The notes under the pieces: model-generated | Seen by the model: only the letters and a program-made list of their open reading frames with translations | What the model was told of the DNA's origin: nothing | Database searches by the model: none | Shown: piece after piece, positions 15,116-24,368 of the stretch | How positions within the stretch are numbered: the first letter of the stretch is position 1 | How the letters are laid out: each line of letters opens with the position of its first letter | Source: Flavivirga abyssicola | Lineage (GTDB): Bacteria; Bacteroidota; Bacteroidia; Flavobacteriales; Flavobacteriaceae | Assembly: GCF_030540775.2 (NCBI RefSeq) | Contig: NZ_CP141266.1 | Span: forward strand, 3,583,001-3,647,000 | Length of the DNA: 64,000 nucleotides | Reading direction: 5' to 3' | Translations under genes and position numbers: made by a program

Positions 15116-15677
15116 CACTGTATTTAAAGGGTATCGGTGTGTCCATAGATAATGCAAAAGCATTTTTACATATTCTAATACTACTAGTAAAGGCTATGTA
15201 AACGCATAATATAACTTAGGAAGATTATATAAATACGGTACAAGTTGTAGCATTAATTTTATACAAGCAATAGAGTGGTTTACTAAAGCAACAGAAAACG
15301 GAAGTCAAAGAGCCGCTTATTTATATGTATTACAAAAGGTTTGGGGTGTCTCAAAATTATCAAAAGGCAGTTTATTGGTTTGAACGTAGTGAAGCCCCAA
15401 TAGCAAGATATTTTTTAGGGTTGTGTTATTATTTCGGTTATGGTGTTCCAGCTAATGAAGATAGAGCTTTGGAAATTCTATTAAATAACCCAACAGTAAA
15501 ACATTTGTTACTTATATAGAAAGTGAACAAAAGCAAAAAAATGAAATGACTGTAGCGGAAGTTTTAGAGATATTATTTTCTACATACTCTAGCTATAAAG
15601 CACCAACTGTCATTACAGATGTGGATGTTTCCGAACACCAAGAACCAATAGTAGTTGAAGAAGTTATAGGAGAATGA
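15116..15677 (+). pseudogene. decayed partial duplicate of the Sel1-repeat gene
   Basis: This stretch aligns base by base with the Sel1 repeat region of the gene at 11407 (from about 11613), with many identical runs. It lacks a start region, has lost one base near 15173 and eight bases near 15324, and carries further stops, so only a 64-codon fragment (15325-15519) stays open. Beyond the repeats it still encodes a remnant resembling the acidic linker (VITDVDVSEHQEP) and ends at a TGA at 15675-15677. No T9SS domain remains. It is a broken tandem paralogue. Confidence 0.8.
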
Positions 15678-15753
15678 GCTAGTAATACTATAATACGCAC
15701 TTCCCATATCAGTAACTTTTACATCTGAAAATAATAACATAAACACAAAACGT

Positions 15754-16173
15754 ATGAAAACAATGCTTATAGCAATAATGATACTGTTAACAACTACAAT
15801 ATCCGCACAAGATAAATATGATCAACTAATGCAAAAAATGGAAATAGAAAGCCAAATAAAAGAATTTATAAATAATTATATAGACAAACTCGCAAGTGAA
15901 AGTAATGGGGTAAGTGTATCAAAGTGGCAAACAATAAAGTCAAAAATAAATTATAGTACTTATTTAATCAGTATAAAATCAATCTTGCAAGAGCATTATC
16001 CTTTAAACGAAATAGATAATATCTTTAAGGCTAACGATATGGTAGCATCAGTCAATGATACTGGTAAATTTATTTACAAACCAAAGCCAATTGTACGTGA
16101 AAAAATGTATCAATTGAGTAGACAATATGGAAAGACTTTAAATGAAAAAATAAAAAAACTTATACAAGAATAA
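15754..16173 (+). CDS. small secreted protein, DUF2059-like
   Basis: The 139-residue protein has a clear signal peptide (MKTMLIAIMILLTTTISAQ). The mature helical part contains EIESQIKEFINNYID, a middle NEIDNIFKAND and a C-terminal YQLSRQYGKTLNEKIKKLI. This order resembles DUF2059-type helical proteins, in which a short amphipathic repeat ends in a phrase like FY.SPVGQK, but the match is weak. It is the last gene before the right tRNA-Pro remnant of the putative island. A protective partner role for the secreted hydrolase is conceivable but unsupported. Confidence 0.5.
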   Translation: MKTMLIAIMILLTTTISAQDKYDQLMQKMEIESQIKEFINNYIDKLASESNGVSVSKWQTIKSKINYSTYLISIKSILQEHYPLNEIDNIFKANDMVASVNDTGKFIYKPKPIVREKMYQLSRQYGKTLNEKIKKLIQE

Positions 16174-16255
16174 TGTAATGTACAAATAGGTGTTCACGAT
16201 TTGAAAAACAAAATAAAATACTGTATAACAGTGATATATATAGTGGTGGTTAAGT

Positions 16256-16268
16256 CTGCCACCCCGAC
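16256..16268 (+). repeat. att-like direct repeat, right copy (tRNA-Pro 3' fragment)
   Basis: The 13-mer CTGCCACCCCGAC is identical to the last 12 bases of tRNA-Pro plus C5152. The rest of the tRNA is absent here: the upstream bases AGTGGTGGTTAAGT do not match it. Like the true tRNA, the fragment is followed by a strong terminator-like hairpin. It marks the probable right end of the island that starts at tRNA-Pro. Confidence 0.55.
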
Positions 16269-16285
16269 AAATATTAATGCAAACT

Positions 16286-16322
16286 AAAGCCTTGTCAATC
16301 ATGTGATTGACAAGGCTTTTTG
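16286..16322 (+). terminator. strong hairpin terminator
   Basis: Perfect 16-base arms AAAGCCTTGTCAATCA (16286-16301) and TGATTGACAAGGCTTT (16304-16319) run directly into a T-rich stretch. The A/T symmetry suggests it can end transcription from either strand. Confidence 0.75.
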
Positions 16323-16491
16323 GTTTTTAGACTATAATAAGAATTGAATTGATATGGTTTAATTCGGTTCACACTTTTGGAATCTAAAAAGTGTTAATTG
16401 TCCGATTTTTTATTGAAAGTCCAAATTAATATAGTTTAATTCGATTAACAATTAGGTCAACATTTGGTTTAAATTAAGAATAGATTTAGTG
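16323..16491. repeat. imperfect direct repeats in gene-free gap
   Basis: A 22-base element starting ATATGGTTTAATTCGG at 16352-16373 recurs at 16429-16450 as ATATAGTTTAATTCGA, with 19 of 22 positions identical and a spacing of 77 bases. The second is followed by CAATTAGGTCAACATTTGG, which has the same layout as CAATTAGGTGTGCACTTTG at the left end near 5270. No gene is visible between 16174 and 16491. Confidence 0.45.
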
Positions 16492-17106
16492 CTAATTAAC
16501 TTTATTTTTTGTAGTATACTGGGAAAAATTTATTTGTTCAAAATCAAATAGTAAAAAAAGCAGGGTCTCTGCTTTGGAACCCAGTTTTTCTCTCAGTGTT
16601 TTAAAAGCTCTTGTAATATGACCTTCAACAGTTTTAATTGAAACACCAAGGTAATTTGAAATTTCTATATGAGTAAGCCCTTCTTTTTTATTTAATAGAA
16701 ATATTTGTTTGCATTTTTTAGGTAGATTGTCAATTTCATAATTAACCAATTCCATTAGCTCGTTCAAATTTTTACCCTCATTTTCTACTATTAGGTCTAT
16801 GGCTTCGAGATATTTCTTCTCCAAATAAACTACTGGTTGATTTTTTCGATATAGGTCAATAAATTCATTATATGTAGATTTATATAAATAGCTTTTAATT
16901 GAAAAATTTGGATTGATTTTTTTTCTGTGAACCCAAGTTTTTGCAAATACATTTTGAACAATATCCTCAGCTTTCCCATGATCGTTAATCAATGTATATG
17001 CATAAGTACAAAGTTTTTGATAAAAAGAACTTACTAAAAAATCAAAGGCTTTATTATCACCTAAACTTAATTTTTTTGCTAAAAAAAAATTGTTTTCAAA
17101 CATCAT
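16492..17106 (-). CDS. FecI-type ECF sigma factor (sigma-70 family)
   Basis: The product is about 205 residues long, typical of the Bacteroidota sigma-70 family that partners FecR. Region 2 is visible around FYQKLCTYAYTLINDHGKAEDIVQNVFAKTW, and region 4 around LPKKCKQIFLLNKKEGLTHIEISNYLGVSIKTVE, with its helix-turn-helix. The frame extends upstream to 17259, but that part would be a hydrophobic extension overlapping the divergent fecR gene, so the ATG at 17106 (or 17103) is preferred. It directs RNA polymerase to the adjacent PUL when released by the FecR protein, which is released in turn by a signal through the STN-bearing SusC. Transcribed away from fecR. Confidence 0.9.
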   Translation of the reverse strand: MMFENNFFLAKKLSLGDNKAFDFLVSSFYQKLCTYAYTLINDHGKAEDIVQNVFAKTWVHRKKINPNFSIKSYLYKSTYNEFIDLYRKNQPVVYLEKKYLEAIDLIVENEGKNLNELMELVNYEIDNLPKKCKQIFLLNKKEGLTHIEISNYLGVSIKTVEGHITRAFKTLREKLGSKAETLLFLLFDFEQINFSQYTTKNKVN

Positions 17107-17215
17107 ATATATATATTGAGAAATTCTCAGAATAAGTACTGCATTAATGAACAAATCTAAAAAAAAATGAATAAAAAGTAGAGGGGTAATAAAAAAATAT
17201 ACGTAATAGGTAATA

Positions 17216-18376
17216 ATGGGGAGTTCAAAAAAACATAAAATAATAATTAAATTTCTCAATAGAGAAGCAAATTATAAGGAACTAGAAAAATTAAATACTT
17301 GGTTAAAAAATGCTAAAAATGTTCCAATATTTAATCATTTCGTTCAAACAGAATATATAATCGCGTTATGCATGGCAGAATATAATTTGAAAAAGGCGAA
17401 AAAGTCTATAGAAACTAAAATCAAAAATTCTGAGAAAAAGCAAAAAGTAACTCTTTATAAAAGAATGACTGTAGCTGCTACAGTACTATTAATTATCGGG
17501 GTATCAATGTTTAGATTAAACAATGACCACAAAATTTCCCTGTCTGGAAATACAAATATAATTGAGATAGGTTCAAATAAAGCAATACTTACTTTGGAAA
17601 ATGGTGATCAAGTAGCATTGGAAAAAGGAAAAAGTTTTCAGGCAGAAACTATAAGCGCTAATGGAGAGAAAATTATTTATTCGTCTCGAAATAAAAGTGA
17701 TAAAGCAAAGGAAAAATTACAATTTAATTATTTGACAATTCCAAGGGGGGGGCAGTTTTTTGTCCAATTATCTGATGGAACTGAAGTCTGGTTGAATTCA
17801 GATTCAAAATTGAAATACCCTGTAAAATTTATTAAAGGAGAAATCAGAGAAATAGAACTTGTTTACGGTGAGGCTTATTTAAAGGTGTCTCCTAGTGAAA
17901 ATCATGATGGAGTCTCTTTCAATGTACGTACTAAAGCGCAAACGATAAATGTTCTGGGAACAGAGTTTAATATAAAAGCTTATAATGATGATGACGAAAT
18001 TGCAACAACGTTGGTTGAGGGAAAAGTTGCGATAAAAAAAGGCAAGATTGAAAAGATTTTAAGACCAAATCAGCAATCTCGAATTGTTCAAAATTTAGAT
18101 AGAATTGAGGTTATGGATGTTGACGTGTCTCAGGAAATTTCTTGGATAGATGGAATGTTTACTTTTAATGAAGAATCTTTAGGGGAAATGATGAAAGTAA
18201 TATCAAGATGGTATGATGTTGAAGTTGTTTTTGAATCAGCCAAACGAAAGAATTTTGTTTTTACAGGGGTATTGGAAAGAACAAAATCATTTACTGATAT
18301 TCTGAAACTTATTGAAACGACAAGCGAAGGAGAAGTGGAATTTGAAATTAACAGAAAAACAATAATAATAAGATAA
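17216..18376 (+). CDS. FecR-family anti-sigma factor
   Basis: The 386-residue protein has an N-terminal cytoplasmic sigma-binding part (~1-80), one membrane helix (VAATVLLIIGVSMF, ~85-100), and a periplasmic FecR domain starting at YLTIPRGGQFFVQLSDG and including TEVWLNSDSKLKYP. At the end there is a DUF4974-like domain (TFNEESLGEMMKVISRWYDVEV). It holds the FecI sigma inactive until the TonB-dependent receptor signals substrate. It is divergent from the sigma gene and followed after 87 bases by the receptor, the classical Bacteroidota arrangement. Confidence 0.92.
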   Translation: MGSSKKHKIIIKFLNREANYKELEKLNTWLKNAKNVPIFNHFVQTEYIIALCMAEYNLKKAKKSIETKIKNSEKKQKVTLYKRMTVAATVLLIIGVSMFRLNNDHKISLSGNTNIIEIGSNKAILTLENGDQVALEKGKSFQAETISANGEKIIYSSRNKSDKAKEKLQFNYLTIPRGGQFFVQLSDGTEVWLNSDSKLKYPVKFIKGEIREIELVYGEAYLKVSPSENHDGVSFNVRTKAQTINVLGTEFNIKAYNDDDEIATTLVEGKVAIKKGKIEKILRPNQQSRIVQNLDRIEVMDVDVSQEISWIDGMFTFNEESLGEMMKVISRWYDVEVVFESAKRKNFVFTGVLERTKSFTDILKLIETTSEGEVEFEINRKTIIIR

Positions 18377-18380
18377 AAAA

Positions 18381-18419
18381 GGAAAAGGCTAGCACCTTGG
18401 ACAGTAAAAGCCTTTTTCC
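18381..18419 (+). terminator. hairpin between fecR-type gene and susC
   Basis: GGAAAAGGCT at 18381-18390 can pair with AGCCTTTTTCC ending at 18419. It has no T run after the stem, so it may act as an attenuator or RNA-processing site that lowers read-through from the anti-sigma gene into susC. Confidence 0.45.
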
Positions 18420-18463
18420 AGCAGATTAATTAAAACAATGTTTAACTAAACCAAAGCAAATTT

Positions 18464-21400
18464 ATGGAATTTAAATCAACTAGGAGACACTCCAATTATG
18501 GAAAGATGTTTCTAAAGATTATTATGAAATTATTTATCTTTTTGTGTTGTACTTTTGTGTTCGCCCTTGGGCCAAAAAAGGGGCATTCGCAAAATGCATA
18601 TATTACAATAGAAAAGGAAAAGACATTGACTGTCAAACAGGTCTTTAAATTAATAAACAGACAAACGAAATATAAGTTCATTTATAGGCATGATTTAGTT
18701 AAAAATGCCCCCAAGCTTTTTTTGAAAAAAGGATTGGTTAAGACGAAAACATTATTGGAAGACTGCCTTTCTCCAATTAATTTTACTTACGAATTCACAG
18801 AAAACAAAACCGTAGTAGTTAAAAGAAAACCCCAATCGATAGTTAACAAACAGCTAATTCAGACATTAAATAGCAACTTACAGTTACAATTGAGTGGTTT
18901 GGTAACAGATGACAAAGGAGCACCTTTACCAGGAGCCTCTGTTATTGTGAAGGGGACACAAAATGGAACACAGACTGATTTTGATGGTAAATTTTCTTTA
19001 GAAGTTAACTCAGAGGATGTTGTGTTGGTTGTTTCTTATATAGGGTTCTTAACTCAGGAAGTTTCGGTAAATCAACAGACAAACTTATCTATTATATTAA
19101 AAGAAAATGCTTCAGAACTGGAAGAAGTCGTAATTATAGGTTTTGGAACAACTACAAAAGCAAAAGCTGTAGGTGCAGTTACTAGTGTAAAGGGTGAAAG
19201 ATTAGAGCAGACTCCTTTTAATAATGCATCTGAAGCATTGCAAGGCCAGGTATCAGGTTTAGTTGTTAACAGACAAGGTGGAGCACCGGGAGATATTCCA
19301 CGAATTTCTATTCGAGGAGGAGAAACCCCTCTTTTTGTAATTGATGGCGTTATTAGGGATGAATTTACGTTTGCTACTATCAATCCGGAAGATATTGAGT
19401 CAATATCATTTTTAAAAGATGCGGTGTCAACAGCAGTTTATGGTACTCGTGCAGGTGATGGTATAATATTGGTAAAAACAAAACGGGGGGCAAATAATAA
19501 ACTAAAACTAAGATATTCCACGAATTATCAATTGAGTGAACCTACGGTATTACCTAAAAAGATGAATTCGCTGCAGTTTGCTCAGTTGAATAATGATGCA
19601 GCAAGGTATGATGGCATAGATCCTATTTTTACACAAGAGGAAATAAATATTATAAGAAGCGGCGAAGACCAAGTCAGATACCCAAATACAGATTGGCAAG
19701 AATTGGCATTTAGAGACTATACGGCTATGCGAAGGCATAATATTTCTTTAAATGGAGGGGGGGATAGAACGAACTATTTTTTGTCGCTTGGTTATTTGGA
19801 TCAGGATGGGATTTTAAAATCTAATGCAATTACTTTAGAACGATATAATATACGAAGCAATATAAGTACAACATTTGAAAATTTAGGACTAAATGTTAGT
19901 TTAAATATTGATGCTAGTTTACAAAAAGAGAGAAACCCATCTATAGGGGGAAATACTATTTTCCGTCAGATAAGTTATCTTACTTCACCATTAGAGCCTG
20001 TTTTTAATCCTGATGGAACATATGCTGCTGGATCTAATCCATTGGCACGTGCAGACAGAGGGTCAGGGTATGTAAGAGAACGAGATAAATATATAAATAC
20101 TCAGTTAAATATAAAATGGGAAGTCCCAGGAGTAGAAGGTTTAACAGCGGGAGTAATGGGCAGTTATAGAGAATCAGATGAATTTAATAAAACATGGAGT
20201 TTAACAGTCCCAAGATATAATCCAGCGGGAGATGTGGCTAACTCCTTGCCACCGTCTTTAAATCAATCTGCTAGGTATAATAGTATATTAGATTTAGAGG
20301 CTAGTTTGTCATATAAAAGTACGTTTGGTATGCATCATGGTATTGATGCGACTGCTGTTTATGTGCAGCGTGAAGGCGTTAATGAGAATTTTTCGGCTTC
20401 AAGAATTAATTATGAGTCTAGTGCCGTAGATCAATTGTTTGCGGGACCTTCTGAAGGGCAAAATAATTCAGGTTCCGCTAGTGAAAATGCTTTTGCTGGA
20501 GTAGTAGGACGTGTTAAATATGATTATGATTCAACTTATATTTTAGAATTTAGTGGGCGTTACGACGGAAATGACAATTTTGCCTCTGGGAAAAAATGGG
20601 GGTTTTTTCCTGCTATTGGAGGTGCATGGGTTATTTCTAATGAAAAATTTATGGAGTCGCTAAGTGAGAAAAATATTTTAAACAATCTTAAATTTAGATT
20701 TTCATTTGGTGAAACAGGTATTGTACAGGGGGTAAATAGATTTGGTTACTTATCAACATATAGCCTTGAACCCAATGTTATAAATATTGGGAACACTTTA
20801 ATAAATGGATACTCTGAAGGTAATTTAGTGAGTCCAAATGAATTGACTTGGTTTACTAGAAAATCAAATAATATTGGTTTAGATTTTAGTTCTTTAAATT
20901 ATGAACTAGAAGGAAGTATAGATTATTTCTTGTATAATACTACGGGCTTTTTAGTAAGCCCAGAGGATAGGTATTCGGCACCATTAGGAAAAAATTTGCC
21001 ACAAATAAAGTCAGATTCAGAACAGCGTAGAGCAGGATGGGAATTTAGTTTGCGGTATAAAAAGAAATTAACAGAAGATTTTTATTTCGAAATAGGAGGA
21101 AATATGTCTTATTTTGATCAAATATGGGTGAAAAAAGTAGATGAGGATGAAGCTTCTTTAAAAAACCCTTACGTAAGAGAAACACATCAGAAGGACTTTT
21201 TTAGAAGAATGTACTTATCGGATGGATACTACCAAGATGAGTTTTTATTGTTAAATACGCCAAGACCGTCTAACGACAGTAATATTCAATTAGGTGATCT
21301 TCGTTATATAGATAGTAATGGTGATGGAAAAATAGATGATGATGATCGAAGACGTATAGGTAAGCCTTCTTTTCCTCATCTTAACTATGGATTTAATTTT

Positions 21401-21868
21401 TCAACAAGATACAAAGCCTGGTCATTTTCTGGATTAATTCAAGGTACGGGAGATCGTTATATAGATTTAGGGCTGAGAAGTGAGATTCCAAAAGAACTTT
21501 TATTGGAATACCAATTGGATTATTGGAGTCCAGAAAACCCTAATGCAAGATTTCAAAGAATATCTACGGTTTTTGATAATCCTAATGGTTTAGATTCAGA
21601 TCATAAGTTGTTCAATGCTAAATATGTTAGAGTAAAAAATTTACAGATAGGTTACGATTTCAAAAAAGGTGTTTTGAAAAATTTAAAAGGTATTTCAGGG
21701 CTTAGGCTTTCACTAACTGGAACTAATTTATTTACAATTTCTGATGTGAACGATTATTTTGACCCTGAATCATGGACAGCAAGATCAAACAATTTTGATG
21801 GTAACGTAACAGGTAGCACATATCCAATTCAACGGACATATACTTTGGGGTTAAATGTTGAATTTTAA
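18464..21868 (+). CDS. SusC/RagA TonB-dependent receptor with N-terminal STN signalling domain
   Basis: The 1134-residue outer-membrane transporter has a signal peptide (~1-43), then an STN domain (~48-120: TLTVKQVFKLINRQTKYKF). A carboxypeptidase-like regulatory domain follows (LSGLVTDDKGAPLPGASVIVKGT), then the plug with a TonB-box-like region, RISIRGGETPLFVIDGV and SISFLKDAVSTAVYGTRAG, and the beta-barrel ending in RTYTLGLNVEF. STN domains contact FecR in the periplasm, which fits the FecI/FecR pair just upstream. It imports glycan oligomers with the SusD partner encoded next. Confidence 0.95.
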   Translation: MEFKSTRRHSNYGKMFLKIIMKLFIFLCCTFVFALGPKKGHSQNAYITIEKEKTLTVKQVFKLINRQTKYKFIYRHDLVKNAPKLFLKKGLVKTKTLLEDCLSPINFTYEFTENKTVVVKRKPQSIVNKQLIQTLNSNLQLQLSGLVTDDKGAPLPGASVIVKGTQNGTQTDFDGKFSLEVNSEDVVLVVSYIGFLTQEVSVNQQTNLSIILKENASELEEVVIIGFGTTTKAKAVGAVTSVKGERLEQTPFNNASEALQGQVSGLVVNRQGGAPGDIPRISIRGGETPLFVIDGVIRDEFTFATINPEDIESISFLKDAVSTAVYGTRAGDGIILVKTKRGANNKLKLRYSTNYQLSEPTVLPKKMNSLQFAQLNNDAARYDGIDPIFTQEEINIIRSGEDQVRYPNTDWQELAFRDYTAMRRHNISLNGGGDRTNYFLSLGYLDQDGILKSNAITLERYNIRSNISTTFENLGLNVSLNIDASLQKERNPSIGGNTIFRQISYLTSPLEPVFNPDGTYAAGSNPLARADRGSGYVRERDKYINTQLNIKWEVPGVEGLTAGVMGSYRESDEFNKTWSLTVPRYNPAGDVANSLPPSLNQSARYNSILDLEASLSYKSTFGMHHGIDATAVYVQREGVNENFSASRINYESSAVDQLFAGPSEGQNNSGSASENAFAGVVGRVKYDYDSTYILEFSGRYDGNDNFASGKKWGFFPAIGGAWVISNEKFMESLSEKNILNNLKFRFSFGETGIVQGVNRFGYLSTYSLEPNVINIGNTLINGYSEGNLVSPNELTWFTRKSNNIGLDFSSLNYELEGSIDYFLYNTTGFLVSPEDRYSAPLGKNLPQIKSDSEQRRAGWEFSLRYKKKLTEDFYFEIGGNMSYFDQIWVKKVDEDEASLKNPYVRETHQKDFFRRMYLSDGYYQDEFLLLNTPRPSNDSNIQLGDLRYIDSNGDGKIDDDDRRRIGKPSFPHLNYGFNFSTRYKAWSFSGLIQGTGDRYIDLGLRSEIPKELLLEYQLDYWSPENPNARFQRISTVFDNPNGLDSDHKLFNAKYVRVKNLQIGYDFKKGVLKNLKGISGLRLSLTGTNLFTISDVNDYFDPESWTARSNNFDGNVTGSTYPIQRTYTLGLNVEF

Positions 21869-21880
21869 TTGAAAAATATT

Positions 21881-23608
21881 ATGAAAAATATAAAAAGCTT
21901 ATTACTATTATTGATAATATCTTCCATGTTCGGTGCCTGTGAAGATATACTTGAAACGAAACCTTTAAACAGGTATTCAGAAGAAAATGTTTGGGGAGAT
22001 CCAGCTCTTGCTCAAGGGTTTATTTATGATGCACAAAATGATGCTATAAGAGCATTTTTGAGTGTGCCAGCAAGTTCCACTTTGTATTCTGCAAATGATT
22101 TACATACAGACAACCAGATTAGAACTGGAGGAGGAGGAAATATTAATACAGATGGCTACGATCGGTTTTTTGATGCAGGTTGGGATCAGTTCTCTGTAAT
22201 AAGACAAGCTAATTTAATTATTGAAAAAGTAACTGAATCAACGATATTTACTGAAAATCAAAAGACTCTTTTTATTGCTCAAGGACACATGATCCGTGCT
22301 ATGGTCTATGCACGTCAAGCACGGTTTTTTGGTAAATATATTATTATAGATAAAGTGCTTACTCCAGAAGATGACTTAGTTCTAGGTCGTTCTTCAACCG
22401 TTAAAGAAACGTATGATTTTATTTTAAATGATTTAACTATTGCAGCCAACGGCTTGCCATTGAATGGGGAAGCAGGAATGTTAACCAAGGGTGCTGCTTT
22501 AGCCCTTAAAGCAGAAGTTGCATTACATGGCGGTGCATATATTGAAAGCAATAAAGAGGAGTATTACCAAATATCTAAGGAAGCTGGTGAAGATTTATTT
22601 AATTTAGGAGTATACCAATTAGATAACGATTATGCGAACATTTTTAATAATTACGATGGAGGCTTAAATTCTAATGAGATTATTTTGGGATATTATCAGC
22701 ATATTGATAATACACGTTTTAGAGAAACCATTATGCAGCGTATTGTGCCTAATTTGGCTCTCAGTAGGCTAGATACTAATGCGACACCTCAACTAAGTCA
22801 AGGTTTTTCCGGATGGAGTCGTATGCAACCAACTTGGTCATTAGTTGAAGATTATTTAGTTGTAGATGAAGATAATGTCGCAAAGAAATGGAATGAAACG
22901 TCATATTATCAAGATTATATGACAAATGGTGGATATGTTTCAAAGATGCTTTTTAAAAATAGAGATAAGCGTTTAGAAGCTTCAATTGTGAGAGATTCAT
23001 CGATGTATTTTGGTCAGTTGGTAACCTATCGTAAAGGCGGTAATTTACATTGGAATGCCAATACAGGTTCAAAATGGGGCATGACAGCATCTGGATTTAA
23101 TCAAAGAAAGGGGTTGTATGAAGAAGTACAGTTAAGAGCTCCCGTTAACACACCATATCATATTGTTGTATTCAGGCTTGGTCGCGCATATTTAAACTAT
23201 GCAGAAGCTATGTTGCGCCTTAATCAACCCGATGTTGCTATTGAATATATGAATAGAACAAGAACTGCTCATGGCGGCTTGCCACCACTGGCAATAGGTA
23301 CTGATATATCAGATGTATGGAAATATTTTAAAATTGAGCGCAGAGTTGATTTATTCTTTGAAAATGATCGGTATTGGTCATTGTTGCGTTGGGGAAAAGA
23401 AGATGGAGGTACAATTATTTCCGAGTTAAATACTAATAAGAAAGCTTTTGAAATTTCAGAGGACGGCATGTCGTTTGAACTTATTGAAATCCCAAATGGA
23501 TATGCCAATAGAAACAGAATGAATTTTTCTGCAAGAAGATATCTTTTTCCTGTACCAGAAAATGAGAGACAGTTGAATAATAAACTAGACCAGAACCCTG
23601 AGTGGTAA
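21881..23608 (+). CDS. SusD/RagB family surface glycan-binding lipoprotein
   Basis: A lipoprotein signal (SLLLLLIISSMFGACED) puts the protein on the outer membrane, where it forms the lid of the SusC barrel. SusD hallmarks are the N-terminal helical TPR-like region, FIAQGHMIRAMVYARQARFFGKY, the RGKEDGG-like WSLLRWGKEDGG segment, and the C-terminus RRYLFPVPENERQLNNKLDQNPEW. The ATG at 21881 is used; an in-frame TTG directly after the susC stop would add four residues. Twelve bases separate it from susC. The ligand is the PUL substrate, probably a uronic-acid-containing glycan judging from the downstream enzymes. Confidence 0.95.
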   Translation: MKNIKSLLLLLIISSMFGACEDILETKPLNRYSEENVWGDPALAQGFIYDAQNDAIRAFLSVPASSTLYSANDLHTDNQIRTGGGGNINTDGYDRFFDAGWDQFSVIRQANLIIEKVTESTIFTENQKTLFIAQGHMIRAMVYARQARFFGKYIIIDKVLTPEDDLVLGRSSTVKETYDFILNDLTIAANGLPLNGEAGMLTKGAALALKAEVALHGGAYIESNKEEYYQISKEAGEDLFNLGVYQLDNDYANIFNNYDGGLNSNEIILGYYQHIDNTRFRETIMQRIVPNLALSRLDTNATPQLSQGFSGWSRMQPTWSLVEDYLVVDEDNVAKKWNETSYYQDYMTNGGYVSKMLFKNRDKRLEASIVRDSSMYFGQLVTYRKGGNLHWNANTGSKWGMTASGFNQRKGLYEEVQLRAPVNTPYHIVVFRLGRAYLNYAEAMLRLNQPDVAIEYMNRTRTAHGGLPPLAIGTDISDVWKYFKIERRVDLFFENDRYWSLLRWGKEDGGTIISELNTNKKAFEISEDGMSFELIEIPNGYANRNRMNFSARRYLFPVPENERQLNNKLDQNPEW

Positions 23609-23632
23609 TCCAAAATATAAAACTTTTAAATT

Positions 23633-24097
23633 ATGAATAAATTAATAAAATACATACCAATCATCGTTTTAGGCCTACTATTAACCTCATGCTTAACCTC
23701 GGATCTTGATGAACTACCAACCTTTGAAAATGCTGATATTATAGATTTTAGATTTGAATACCGTTGGATAGATAACTCTAGTGAGTTTAGTAAATTGAAG
23801 GTGCAATCCTTAAATAGAACGATAACAATAGATACTATATCAAATACAGTAAATTGTACAATTACAGTACCGGCATCTGATGATGATTTTCCAGATTCAG
23901 TTAGAGCAGATGTAACGCTTTCAAATATTGTTGGTTTTGCAGATCTTACAACTGCTGCTAGTATGAAACCTATAGGTAATGCACCTGTATTAGGCAAAGT
24001 TGGTGATTTTAGTTTAAGTACTATCCAGTATGAAGTTACTGCAGCCAATAATACTGTAAAAGTATGGAGTCTAATTATTGATGACTTTGTTAAATAA
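23633..24097 (+). CDS. small PUL lipoprotein, DUF5018-like
   Basis: The 154-residue protein has a lipoprotein signal (IIVLGLLLTSCLTSDLDE) followed by one beta-sandwich-like domain beginning TFENADIIDFRFEYRW and ending with NTVKVWSLIIDDF. The sequence resembles the short DUF5018-related lipoproteins often encoded after SusD. It is likely a surface glycan-binding accessory protein; there is no catalytic motif. It follows susD by 24 bases and is closed by a hairpin terminator at 24139, so it ends the susC-susD transcript. Confidence 0.65.
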   Translation: MNKLIKYIPIIVLGLLLTSCLTSDLDELPTFENADIIDFRFEYRWIDNSSEFSKLKVQSLNRTITIDTISNTVNCTITVPASDDDFPDSVRADVTLSNIVGFADLTTAASMKPIGNAPVLGKVGDFSLSTIQYEVTAANNTVKVWSLIIDDFVK

Positions 24098-24138
24098 AAA
24101 AGTTTAGTTATTTTTATTTAAGTAGTTTTTAGTTAGTG

Positions 24139-24168
24139 CACGGGAAATTTTTTCCCGTGTATTTTTAT
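24139..24168 (+). terminator. predicted terminator after susCD unit
   Basis: Perfect arms CACGGGAAA (24139-24147) and TTTCCCGTG (24151-24159) are followed by TATTTTTATG. This separates the transport genes from the enzymes starting at 24369. Confidence 0.7.
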
Positions 24169-24368
24169 GTAATACCAAACGAATTTATAATCAATCATTT
24201 TGAAGTTTATTTGGTATAAATCCCAATATTTCAGTTATGAAAAACATTTAGCTCATAGTGTTAAGTGTAAATGTAGAAATGAACTACCTATAATAAAAAT
24301 GAAAATAAAACTGAAGCAATTTACTAGATTAAGAAGAAATAACTTGTAATCAGTTAAATTAATAAAGA

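Noticed and set aside
17107-17259. N-terminal extension of the FecI-type sigma
   Set aside because: It would be a hydrophobic segment unlike any sigma factor and overlaps the divergent fecR start.
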